From positions 1-13,275 of the forward strand of contig CAMPKU010000117.1 in NCBI GenBank assembly GCA_946887385.1: 13,275 nt of DNA. Reading direction: 5' to 3'. Position numbers and translations under genes: made by a program. Positions 7,282-13,275 of this stretch are shown piece by piece. The notes beneath the pieces are model-generated. The model was given only the letters and a program-made list of their open reading frames with translations, did no database searches and was not told the DNA's origin. The DNA is from an uncultured Gammaproteobacteria bacterium. Its GTDB lineage: Bacteria; Pseudomonadota; Gammaproteobacteria; Rariloculales; Rariloculaceae. The first letter of the stretch is position 1. Each line of letters begins with the position of its first letter.

Positions 7282-7844
7282 TGTGCCGTGGCGGCCGCCG
7301 TGGGCGTGCCGGCTGCCGGCGCAGTGGGAGGCGCCAAGTGCGCGCGGGCAATCTTGCGCGACGAGTTGCGGATTGCGCGGCTGGCGCTCGTTACGGTGAT
7401 CGTGGCACGCGAGATGGCGTCGACGTCGGCGCCGACCTTGAACGCTTCGCGGATGCTCTTGCCTTCGAACTGCCGCGGCCACTCGGGCAAGTCTACGGAG
7501 AAATAGCCGTACGGCTCGCGGTGATCCGTGACGATCACGCCCGCGATCTCGCCGGCCGGATTGAGCCCGACGAGCATCTTGATGGGCCCGTCGAAACCGC
7601 GCTCGAGCGGCTCGAGCTCGGTGGTCCAGTAGGCGAGGCCAAGCAGCTCGCTTTCGCCGCCGGGACCGAACGCTTTGTAGTGCGCCGGCGAGCCCGTCTT
7701 GGCGGAGAACGTGGCCGCGCTCGGGAACAGCTTTTTGAGCTGACTCTCGAGCTCGGCATCGCTGGCGCTTTGGCCGCTCGCGCCGATGGCGAGCGTGGCC
7801 AAGCCCACGGCGAGCACTGCAATGCGGACAAATGGAGTTCTCAT
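7278..7844 (-). CDS. Exported FMN-binding domain protein (NosR N-terminal-like)
   Basis: A 188-residue protein with a signal peptide (about 1-24) and one FMN-binding domain of the NqrC/RnfG/NosR type (PF04205). Family features are GPIKMLVGLNPAGEIAGVIV (87-106), the motif DHREPYG (107-113) and the flavin-attachment motif SRATIT at 145-150, where Thr148 would be joined to FMN by a phosphodiester bond. The usual motif is SGAT; Arg replaces Gly here. The tail after 170 is rich in Pro, Ala and Thr and looks like a flexible linker. It overlaps the downstream NosR-like Fe-S gene by four bases, so the two are translated together and likely form one complex, with flavin on the periplasmic side. No apbE flavin transferase gene is present in the window. 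The ATG has no Shine-Dalgarno sequence and lies about two bases from the predicted transcription start. Confidence 0.88.
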   Translation of the reverse strand: MRTPFVRIAVLAVGLATLAIGASGQSASDAELESQLKKLFPSAATFSAKTGSPAHYKAFGPGGESELLGLAYWTTELEPLERGFDGPIKMLVGLNPAGEIAGVIVTDHREPYGYFSVDLPEWPRQFEGKSIREAFKVGADVDAISRATITVTSASRAIRNSSRKIARAHLAPPTAPAAGTPTAAATAQ

Positions 7845-7852
7845 CGCGCTCG

Positions 7853-7881
7853 ATTATCGCGGCGCCCAGGCGGGGCGGCAA
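7853..7881 (-). promoter_or_regulatory. Predicted promoter of the FMN/Fe-S operon, leaderless
   Basis: TTGCCG (-35, 7876-7881), a 17-base spacer and GATAAT (-10, 7853-7858). Transcription would start near 7846, only about two bases before the ATG at 7844, and no ribosome site is present. Confidence 0.55.
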
Positions 7882-7904
7882 CGGTGAAGTTTGCTTACGT
7901 CGCG

Positions 7905-7933
7905 TGGCCAACGGCGGCCGAGCATGCTAATAC
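7905..7933 (+). promoter_or_regulatory. Possible promoter of the 159-residue exported protein gene
   Basis: TGGCCA (7905-7910), a 17-base spacer and TAATAC (7928-7933) preceded by TGC at 7925, giving an extended -10. The predicted start near 7940 again falls at the ATG (7941). The hexamer matches are weak. Confidence 0.3.
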
Positions 7934-7940
7934 TGCGCCC

Positions 7941-8420
7941 ATGCCGAAAGCCCTCGTGATCGCACTGGCCGGTTTGGCGGCGCTGACCACAGCGCTTGCA
8001 CCCACTGCGTTAGGTCAAGGCGGGCTGGATCGCCGCCTGGCCGCGGCCACGCGCATCGAGTGCACATTTTCCACGCTCGCCACCGGCACTTGGGACAAGA
8101 ACGTGCCGGCGATCGCCGTCACGCCGGCCGAGATCGAGGCGAACTTCTTCGACATCAACGTTGAAGAAGGCACGGCCGAGGCGGAGAGCGAGTACGGCGC
8201 GTCGTTCATCTCGGTGCGCTACGAATCGGGCTATCTACACATCATGCAAATGGGTGGCGCGGGTCCGCTGCATGTCACCACGGTGCTTGCGCGTGCGGCG
8301 GGCGAGGGCAAGCTCATGGCCGTGCACACGCGCCACGAGTACTCGCCCACGATCATACCGGGGTTCACGTCGCGGCCCGAGATGTATCTCGGCAGCTGCA
8401 CGATCGCAGATCCCGGCTAG
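7941..8420 (+). CDS. Exported protein of unknown function
   Basis: I do not recognise this 159-residue protein. A clear signal peptide covers residues 1-25 (a lysine near the start, a long Ala/Leu core, likely cleavage after ALGQ). The mature part is soluble and mixed in composition, with a single cysteine at each end (IECTF and LGSCTI) that might form a disulfide in the periplasm. There are no metal or nucleotide motifs. No ribosome binding site precedes the ATG. It diverges from the FMN/Fe-S operon with 96 bases between the start codons, so the two may share regulation. A soluble periplasmic partner of that electron-transfer pair is possible, but nothing in the sequence proves it. Regular codon use, a signal peptide and a full-length frame make it a credible gene. 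Confidence 0.75.
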   Translation: MPKALVIALAGLAALTTALAPTALGQGGLDRRLAAATRIECTFSTLATGTWDKNVPAIAVTPAEIEANFFDINVEEGTAEAESEYGASFISVRYESGYLHIMQMGGAGPLHVTTVLARAAGEGKLMAVHTRHEYSPTIIPGFTSRPEMYLGSCTIADPG

Positions 8421-8502
8421 CGGTTTTTCCACTCTCCGCTCGCGCCCTAAGGTTTGTTGAGCTTCGCGGCGGCTCTCTGCGCCGCGACTTGCGCTGCCTG
8501 CG

Positions 8503-8511
8503 TGCTATTCT
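8503..8511 (+). promoter_or_regulatory. Extended -10 promoter ahead of the DUF5916 gene
   Basis: TGCTATTCT is a TGn extended -10 with hexamer TATTCT (8506-8511). No recognisable -35 lies 17 bases upstream. A start near 8518 would leave a leader of about 26 bases, mostly made of the inverted repeat next to the start codon. Confidence 0.4.
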
Positions 8512-8523
8512 CCGGCGCCTATT

Positions 8524-8544
8524 TTGTTTTGGCGCCAGCAACAA
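8524..8544 (+). promoter_or_regulatory. Inverted repeat overlapping the DUF5916 start codon
   Basis: TTGTT (8524-8528), the palindrome TGGCGCCA (8530-8537) and AACAA (8540-8544) form an inverted repeat whose last base is the A of the ATG. It could be a repressor operator or an mRNA hairpin hiding the start codon. Confidence 0.4.
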
Positions 8545-10856
8545 TGCCGAGCACGCCGTTTGCCGCGCGCAGCCGCAGCGATAACAACAAGCGCTTCGCT
8601 TTGCTGCGCACACTGCTCGTCGTGGGCGTATGCGCTTTCGTGGGCGCGCGCGCCCTGTCGCAAGAGCTCACCATCCCGCTCCTCACGGCGCCGCCCGATA
8701 TTGCGGACTTCGCCGGCATGGCGCCCGCCGAGACGGTTCGCAGCCGTTATGCGGCGGTTACGGGCTTCACGCAGCGCACGCCACGGGACGGTGCGCCTTC
8801 GACGCAGCGCACCGATGTCTACCTAGGCTACGACTCGCGAAACTTGTATGCCGTGTTCGTGGCGTTCGACGACGACCCCGCGAGCGTCCGGGCCAACTTG
8901 GCACCGCGCGAGAACATCGAAAATGACGACCGCGTCGGCCTGGTGGTGGACACGTTCGACGACCAACGCACGGCGTACGGCTTTCGCTCGAGCGCGCTTG
9001 GCGTGCAGTGGGACGGCCGCTGGTCCGAGGCGCGCGGCGCGGGCTTCGACTCGTCCTACGAAGCGGTGTGGTACACCGAGGGGCAACGCACGGCCGGCGG
9101 CTTCGTGGTCGTCATGACGATTCCCTTTCGCACGATGCGGTTCCCCGAGACGCTCGAGCAGCGCTGGCGCATTCAGTTCGAGCGGTTGATCCCGCGCTCG
9201 AGCGAGGAAAGCTTCTGGCCCGCGTACTCGCAGGCCGTGGACGGCCGGCTCAATCAGGCGGCGATCTTGAACGGCGTGCGCGATGTCTCGCCGGGCCGCA
9301 ACATCCAGCTCATTCCGTTCGCATTTGCGCGCAGCTACGACGTGCTCGACGCCGAGCGTGCCGGCGGCGCGGGGTTCAGCAAGGACACCGAGAGCGACAT
9401 CGGCCTCGATGCGAAGGTGGTGCTCAAAGATAGCTTCGTTCTCGACTTTACTTACAACCCGGACTTCAGCCAGGTGGAGTCGGACCAACCGCAGGTCACC
9501 GTCAATCAGCGCTTCGAGGTGCAGTTTCCCGAGCGCCGGCCGTTCTTTCTCGAGAATGCCGACTATTTCTCGACCGAGACGCCGCTTCTGTTTACGCGCC
9601 GCATCATCGATCCCGAGGTGGGCGTGAAGTTCACGGGGCGGCAGGGTCCGTGGGGCATCGGCACGATGCTGATCAACGACGAGGCGCCAGGGTTGCGGGT
9701 TGCGCCCACGGATCCGCTGTCCGGCGAAGAGGCCGACATCAGCGTGCTGCGTGTGTTTCGCGATTTCGGCGAGCAGTCGCGCGCCGGCATCATGCACACC
9801 GAGCGCGAGCTCGGCGCTACCTATAGCAAAGTGTCCGCGGCCGACACGTATATAAGGCTCAACGACAACTGGCTCACCGAGCTGCTCATGGTGAACACGG
9901 AGAACCGGCTCGCGGACGGCACCGTGCTCAGCGGCCGGCAGACCAACTGGCGCGTGAACCGCAACAGCCGCAACTTCAACGCGCATTATCACTGGACACA
10001 GCAAAGCAGCGATTTTTCGGTGCCGCTCGGCTTCCTGAGCCGAAACTACACGCCCGATGCCGAAGGCTTGCACGGCTTCATGGAGTATCGGTGGTGGCCC
10101 GAGGACTCGTGGATGGACCGCTTGGGGCCGCGGATTTTTTTCCAGAACCAGGAAGACCTGTCGGGTCTGCGCATCTACAACGAGTTTTCGCCGCAGCTTC
10201 AGATCGCGTGGGCCGGCGACAGCTTCTTCAGCGTCGGCACCAATACGATCCGCGAGCGCTTACGACCGCAGGACTTCGCCGGATTACAGACCACTCGCGA
10301 TTACTCGCAGCGGCGCTGGTTCGTCGATTTCTCGACCGACTCCTTGCAGAAGCTGGGCTTCTCCGGCGGTATCAACAAGGGCGGAGTGATCAATCTCGTG
10401 CCGCCGCTCGGCGCGGAGCCCGAGCTCGCCGATCGCACGTTCATCGAGGCCGAGCTGTTGTGGCGTCCGCTCGACCGCCTGCGAATCGACACGGCGTTCC
10501 TTTCGTCGCAGCTCGAGGACCGGGCAGGCCGCGGCACGATCTTCAAGGATCGCATCGTGCGCACGCGTTGGAACTATCAGTTCACGAAAGAAATGTCGTT
10601 GCGCGTGATTCTGCAGCACGAGGACACGAAGCCGACGGCATTGTCCCGTCTCACGCGGGACGAAAACCTGAACCTGGACGTGCTGTTCCGTTACGTGCTA
10701 AACCCTTGGTCAGCGCTCTATGTAGGCTTCAACAACAACGAGAGTAATCTCGAGCTCGTCGGCACGCCGCAAGGCACGCAAGTCGTGCGTGGCGAGGGCT
10801 TGGCGCGTGACGGCCGGCAGTTGTTCGTGAAGTTCTCGTATCTATTGCAGCCGTAA
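8544..10856 (+). CDS. CBM9-like/DUF5916 outer-membrane-type protein
   Basis: A 770-residue protein of the CBM9-like plus DUF5916 family, common in Gram-negative bacteria and of unknown exact function. A signal peptide covers about 1-40, with a long basic n-region and cleavage near ALSQ. A carbohydrate-binding-module-9-like beta-sandwich follows (about 45-250), including DVYLGYDSRNLYAVFVAFDD and ENDDRVGLVVDTF. The DUF5916 region fills the rest. It contains the family hallmark FPERRPFFLENADYF and LLFTRRI, then many alternating hydrophobic/polar strands that suggest a beta-barrel ending in FVKFSYLLQP. I chose the ATG at 8544 because the signal peptide starts there; a TTG at 8454 would add 30 residues with a second hydrophobic stretch. 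There is no Shine-Dalgarno sequence. The gene 23 bases downstream is probably in the same operon. Confidence 0.87.
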   Translation: MPSTPFAARSRSDNNKRFALLRTLLVVGVCAFVGARALSQELTIPLLTAPPDIADFAGMAPAETVRSRYAAVTGFTQRTPRDGAPSTQRTDVYLGYDSRNLYAVFVAFDDDPASVRANLAPRENIENDDRVGLVVDTFDDQRTAYGFRSSALGVQWDGRWSEARGAGFDSSYEAVWYTEGQRTAGGFVVVMTIPFRTMRFPETLEQRWRIQFERLIPRSSEESFWPAYSQAVDGRLNQAAILNGVRDVSPGRNIQLIPFAFARSYDVLDAERAGGAGFSKDTESDIGLDAKVVLKDSFVLDFTYNPDFSQVESDQPQVTVNQRFEVQFPERRPFFLENADYFSTETPLLFTRRIIDPEVGVKFTGRQGPWGIGTMLINDEAPGLRVAPTDPLSGEEADISVLRVFRDFGEQSRAGIMHTERELGATYSKVSAADTYIRLNDNWLTELLMVNTENRLADGTVLSGRQTNWRVNRNSRNFNAHYHWTQQSSDFSVPLGFLSRNYTPDAEGLHGFMEYRWWPEDSWMDRLGPRIFFQNQEDLSGLRIYNEFSPQLQIAWAGDSFFSVGTNTIRERLRPQDFAGLQTTRDYSQRRWFVDFSTDSLQKLGFSGGINKGGVINLVPPLGAEPELADRTFIEAELLWRPLDRLRIDTAFLSSQLEDRAGRGTIFKDRIVRTRWNYQFTKEMSLRVILQHEDTKPTALSRLTRDENLNLDVLFRYVLNPWSALYVGFNNNESNLELVGTPQGTQVVRGEGLARDGRQLFVKFSYLLQP

Positions 10857-10866
10857 CCCGAGCGCC

Positions 10867-10872
10867 GGAGGT
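10867..10872 (+). promoter_or_regulatory. Ribosome binding site of the 150-residue exported protein
   Basis: GGAGGT lies seven bases before the ATG at 10880. An in-frame TTG at 10874 is only one base away from it and can be excluded. Confidence 0.75.
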
Positions 10873-10879
10873 ATTGAAC

Positions 10880-11332
10880 ATGCGCACAGCAGCTCTTGCC
10901 GTAATCGGCGGTCTCGCGCTGGCGAGCCTAGCCGCGAGTCAGGTGCAGTGGAACGAAATGCCGCTCGCCGATGGCGTTTTCCGCGAGTACTCGGCGGACT
11001 ACCGCACCGACGTAGTCGATATCCCGCTCGCGCCTTTCGGCGAGCTCGAGTACAAGCTGGGACTCAACCAAGGCGACTCGATCGTCTACCAGTGGGATGC
11101 CGTCGACCTCAAAGATCCCGAGATGCTCTACGCCGAGTTCCATGGGCATACGGAGCCCGTGAACAACGTCGGCGATCTCATGTACTACCGCAAAGCCACG
11201 GGTGCCACGGAGCGCGGCACGCTGGTGGCGCCGTTCTCCGGCATTCATGGCTGGTATCTGCGCAATGACGGCGAAGAGCCGATCGTCGTGCGGCTCAAGG
11301 TGGCCGGGTTCTACGAGCTGCTGGCGCAGTAA
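10880..11332 (+). CDS. Small exported protein, resembles 'transmembrane anchor protein' family
   Basis: A 150-residue protein with a signal peptide at about 1-19 (cleavage near LAAS). The mature part is a single compact domain. The segments IPLAPFGELEYKLGLNQGD, FHGHTEP and YYRKATGA, and the closing part APFSGIHGWYLRNDGEEPI, recall uncharacterised bacterial proteins annotated as 'transmembrane anchor protein', here without an obvious membrane helix after the signal. That comparison is from memory of the pattern, not a search. The predicted fold is all-beta and resembles sugar- or lipid-binding sandwiches, but no active site is visible. It follows the DUF5916 gene by 23 bases, has a strong ribosome site, and is closed by a terminator, so it is probably the last gene of that operon and acts in the periplasm. 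Confidence 0.8.
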   Translation: MRTAALAVIGGLALASLAASQVQWNEMPLADGVFREYSADYRTDVVDIPLAPFGELEYKLGLNQGDSIVYQWDAVDLKDPEMLYAEFHGHTEPVNNVGDLMYYRKATGATERGTLVAPFSGIHGWYLRNDGEEPIVVRLKVAGFYELLAQ

Positions 11333-11337
11333 GTGCG

Positions 11338-11371
11338 AAAAAAAAGCCGAGCGCTTAGCGCTCGGCCTTTT
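11338..11371. terminator. Bidirectional intrinsic terminator
   Basis: A perfect 9-base stem GCCGAGCGC (11346-11354), loop TTA and GCGCTCGGC (11358-11366). It is flanked by eight A on the left (11338-11345) and CTTTT on the right, so it can stop transcription from both the + strand operon and the convergent yceI gene. Confidence 0.9.
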
Positions 11372-11394
11372 CGTCTCGAGAGAATCGAAGTGGG

Positions 11395-11985
11395 TTAGCT
11401 CGCCGCCAGCGCCTCGACCGAAATTCGCAGCGTCACGCCCATATCGAACCCGAAGTTCTTACCGAACGCCACGCCGAAGTCCTCGCGATTGATCGTGGCT
11501 TCCGCGTCGGCGCCGCAGACCTCGCGGCCCGAGCGGCTCGGCGCGCACTTGAAGCTGTTCAGCGTGAGCCGAACGGGCTTCGTGACGCCGTGCATCGTGA
11601 GGTTGCCGTCAACAGCCGTGGGCGCGCCGTTGCGAAAATCGACGAGCCGGCCGCTGTAAGTGGCCGTGGGGAATTCCGCCGTGTTGAAGATGTCGGGCGT
11701 CTGTGCATGGTCGTTCAAACCTTGATGGCCGAAGTCGATCGTCTTCATGTCCATCGTCACTTCGACCGTGCCGGCGCCGGCTTCCTTGTCGAGCGTTATT
11801 CTGCCGGTGGAGCTGTTGATCTTGCCGCGCCACTTCGAGATGCCGCCCGAATGGTCGGCCTCGAACGACGGATATGTGTGCGCCGGGTCGATCTCGTACG
11901 TAACCGGCGCAGCCGACACGCCCACTGCGAGCGTGCCAAACGCCAAGCCGAGTAACGTGGGAACGAACTTCGAGGACGAGCTCAT
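11395..11985 (-). CDS. yceI: Exported YceI family protein
   Basis: A lipocalin-like beta-barrel of the YceI family; members bind long isoprenoid or amide lipids in the periplasm. The 196 residues fit the family length (about 190). The signal peptide is residues 1-25 (cleavage VSA-A). YceI features include YEIDPAHTYPSFEADH (30-45), the strand-rich core, NTAEFPTATY (101-110), DGNLTMHGVTKPVRL (126-140) and the last strands NREDFGVAFGKNFGFDMGV (166-184). Cys147 and Cys157 could form a disulfide. TAAGGAGA lies seven bases before the ATG at 11985, so the start is well supported. It is single, convergent on the DUF5916 operon through the shared terminator, and divergent from the molybdenum hydroxylase operon. 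Its bound ligand cannot be told from the sequence. Confidence 0.93.
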   Translation of the reverse strand: MSSSSKFVPTLLGLAFGTLAVGVSAAPVTYEIDPAHTYPSFEADHSGGISKWRGKINSSTGRITLDKEAGAGTVEVTMDMKTIDFGHQGLNDHAQTPDIFNTAEFPTATYSGRLVDFRNGAPTAVDGNLTMHGVTKPVRLTLNSFKCAPSRSGREVCGADAEATINREDFGVAFGKNFGFDMGVTLRISVEALAAS

Positions 11986-12051
11986 CGAGTGGTCTCCTTA
12001 TATATGCCCCGTGTAAGGCCGGCGGGATTCCCCCCTCCGGATTTGGTGGGG

Positions 12052-12060
12052 ATTGTACCA
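12052..12060 (-). promoter_or_regulatory. Extended -10 promoter of yceI
   Basis: TGGTACAAT on the minus strand is a TGn extended -10 with TACAAT one base from consensus. Start near 12045 would give a leader of about 60 bases. No good -35 is visible. Confidence 0.4.
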
Positions 12061-12233
12061 GCCATCCCCGTTCGACATTCCACCGTTGAGAAACATCGAG
12101 ACAGCCTTTACAGCCGCGCGGTAACGGCCGCGGATCTCGTCCGTCGTGCGGCATTCCCGCGGTTGCATAGGTATTCGATTTCGTCGAGACTTTGGCGAGG
12201 CCTGGCTTTCCCGGCCACCCCATCGACCGATCC

Positions 12234-12238
12234 GGAGG
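12234..12238 (+). promoter_or_regulatory. Ribosome binding site of the [2Fe-2S] subunit gene
   Basis: GGAGG lies five bases before the ATG at 12244 and fixes that start. Confidence 0.75.
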
Positions 12239-12243
12239 CATGA

Positions 12244-12726
12244 ATGCTGAACCTCACCATCAACGGCCGGGCGCACACCGTCGGCGACGACGTCGATCCG
12301 CAGACGCCGCTGCTCTGGGTACTGCGCGACTCGCTGGGGCTCGTCGGCACCAAATACGGTTGCGGCGTCGGCCAGTGCAGTGCGTGCACGGTGCACTTGA
12401 ACGGTGCGCCGATCCAGTCCTGCCAAGTGCCGGCTTCGGCCGCGGTTGGCCAGCAGATCACCACGATTGAAGGGTTGGCGCCCGCAGGTGCGCCGCTCAC
12501 GGCCGTGCAGCAGGCATGGATCGAAGAAGACGTTGCGCAGTGCGGTTACTGCCAAGCGGGGCAGATCATGCGCGCCACGGCGCTGCTGGCGCGCAATCCG
12601 CAGCCCACCGACGCGCAAATCGATGCAGACATGGCCGCGAACATTTGCCGCTGCGGCACATACACGCGCATTCGCAAAGCCATCCACAGCGCGGCCGAAA
12701 AGATGGCCAAGACGGGAGGTGCGTGA
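12244..12726 (+). CDS. [2Fe-2S] subunit of an IorA-type molybdenum hydroxylase
   Basis: Small electron-transfer subunit of the xanthine dehydrogenase family, closest in layout to isoquinoline 1-oxidoreductase alpha chain (IorA). It passes electrons from the molybdenum site to an outside acceptor. The 160 residues hold both expected clusters. A plant-ferredoxin type N-terminal site has Cys40, 45, 48 and 60 ([16 protein letters not shown]). An all-helical C-terminal site has Cys100, 103, 135 and 137 ([18 protein letters not shown]). It has no signal peptide of its own and would be exported together with the Tat-tagged large subunit. Its TGA overlaps the next ATG by one base, so translation is coupled. 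The substrate is not defined by this subunit; aldehyde and N-heterocycle oxidation are both known in the family. Confidence 0.93.
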   Translation: MLNLTINGRAHTVGDDVDPQTPLLWVLRDSLGLVGTKYGCGVGQCSACTVHLNGAPIQSCQVPASAAVGQQITTIEGLAPAGAPLTAVQQAWIEEDVAQCGYCQAGQIMRATALLARNPQPTDAQIDADMAANICRCGTYTRIRKAIHSAAEKMAKTGGA

Positions 12727-13275
12727 TGAGCGTTTATCTGCCGGAGTTCATGCAGAAGCAGCACGCACAGCGCGCGGCCGAAGCGGTTGCCTTGAGCCGC
12801 CGCGGTTTCATCAAGCTCACAGGTCTTGCGGGCGGCGGGCTCGTGCTCGCGGCGGCGTTGCCGCAAGGCGCGCATCGAGCGCTCGCGCAGCCGAGCGGCA
12901 GCGCGGCCTTCGATGCGAATCCATACGTGCAGATTCAGCCCGACGGCAGGATTGTGCTGTTCGCCAAGAATCCCGACGTGGGCCAAGGCGTGAAGACCTC
13001 GTTGCCGATGATCGTCGCCGAGGAGCTCGATGCCGATTGGCAGCAGGTCGAAGTTCGCCAGTCGATCATCGATGCCGCACTGTACGGTCCGCAGTTCGCC
13101 GGCGGCTCGCTGTCCATTCCGATGAACTACGAGTCTTTGCGGCGCGCCGGCGCCACGGCGCGCGCCATGCTCGTTGCAGCCGCGGCCAAGACGTGGAACG
13201 GTCCGGCCGCCGAGCTCACGACGATCAACGGACTCGTCGAGACGTGCCGCCAGGGACGACAGGAGACCATTGGCT
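12726..13275 (+). CDS. Tat-exported molybdopterin-binding subunit, IorB-type (partial)
   Basis: N-terminal 183 residues of the large catalytic subunit of a xanthine dehydrogenase-family molybdenum hydroxylase (IorB-like, usually above 700 residues); it runs off the right edge without a stop codon. Residues 24-30 (SRRGFIK) are a twin-arginine motif with a Gly/Leu/Ala-rich core and cleavage near Ala54 (ALAQ), so the assembled enzyme should be periplasmic or membrane-attached. The next part fits the IorB opening: NPYVQIQPDGRIVLFAKNPD, then VGQGVKTSLPMIVAEELD and the conserved GGSLSIPMNYESLRRAGA. The molybdopterin and active-site glutamate regions lie outside the window. Its ATG overlaps the TGA of the [2Fe-2S] subunit (TGATG), giving equal expression. 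IorAB enzymes commonly donate electrons to a cytochrome c; any such gene would be further right. Confidence 0.92.
   Translation, partial: MSVYLPEFMQKQHAQRAAEAVALSRRGFIKLTGLAGGGLVLAAALPQGAHRALAQPSGSAAFDANPYVQIQPDGRIVLFAKNPDVGQGVKTSLPMIVAEELDADWQQVEVRQSIIDAALYGPQFAGGSLSIPMNYESLRRAGATARAMLVAAAAKTWNGPAAELTTINGLVETCRQGRQETIG

Larger units (their letters stand above)
12001..12243. other. Divergent intergenic region, yceI and molybdenum hydroxylase operon
   Basis: No gene is seen here. Leftwards, an extended -10 (see separate entry) may drive yceI. Rightwards, the best candidate is TTGAGA (12086-12091), a 17-base spacer and TACAGC (12109-12114), with a good -35 but a poor -10. I see no clear regulator site. 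Confidence 0.4.

Noticed and set aside
7282..7911. Upstream extension of the Fe-S protein frame through the FMN gene
   Set aside because: Out-of-frame reading of the FMN gene; the GTG at 7281 gives a proper signal peptide and a GTGA overlap.
8454..8543. TTG start adding 30 residues to the DUF5916 protein
   Set aside because: It would place a second hydrophobic stretch before the normal signal peptide and cross the predicted promoter.
8823..10073. Open frame of 416 codons antisense to the DUF5916 gene
   Set aside because: No recognisable domain, odd composition, and opposite to a clear gene; typical GC-rich antisense frame.
13190..13275. Possible frameshift near the end of the molybdopterin subunit
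   Set aside because: The last residues diverge from what I recall of the family, but the frame stays open and no better frame takes over.

Overview
The window looks like chromosomal DNA of a high-GC Gram-negative proteobacterium. The ribosomal oxygenase RoxA/YcfD, the ABC-F protein YbiT, a Bfr/Bfd pair, an exported YceI protein and a DUF5916 outer-membrane-type protein together point to Gammaproteobacteria, perhaps a Steroidobacter- or Xanthomonas-like lineage. That placement is inference from gene content. I see no insertion sequence, phage gene, tRNA, rRNA or CRISPR array, and base composition looks uniform. Twelve protein-coding genes are supported, the last one cut by the window edge.

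Left part (1-2300): bacterioferritin (bfr, +) and bacterioferritin-associated ferredoxin (bfd, -) converge tail to tail. The bfd promoter carries a good Fur box over a perfect TTGACA -35 element, so iron release from Bfr should be induced by iron starvation separately from bfr. Next comes roxA (-), the ribosomal protein L16 arginine hydroxylase, divergent from a Tat-exported ACMSD-type amidohydrolase (+).

Middle part (3400-8420): ybiT and a class-2 O-methyltransferase form a tightly packed minus-strand pair with 3 bases between them. Upstream lies the most interesting unit. It is an exported FMN-binding protein and a NosR/NapH-type membrane iron-sulfur protein, which overlap by 4 bases. Together they resemble a NosR protein split into two genes, with no nosZ or other nos gene in view. 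The FMN gene appears to start on a leaderless transcript. A divergent gene 96 bases away encodes an exported protein of unknown function and also seems to lack a leader.

Right part (8421-13275): a large CBM9-like/DUF5916 protein is followed by a small exported protein, and the pair ends at a strong bidirectional terminator. Convergent to them is an exported YceI protein. Divergent from yceI is the start of an IorA/IorB-type molybdenum hydroxylase operon: a two-cluster [2Fe-2S] subunit, then a Tat-dependent molybdopterin subunit that runs off the window.

A recurring theme is redox and iron chemistry facing the cell envelope: Bfr/Bfd, FMN plus Fe-S electron transfer, and an exported molybdenum hydroxylase. 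There is no direct evidence that these units work together.
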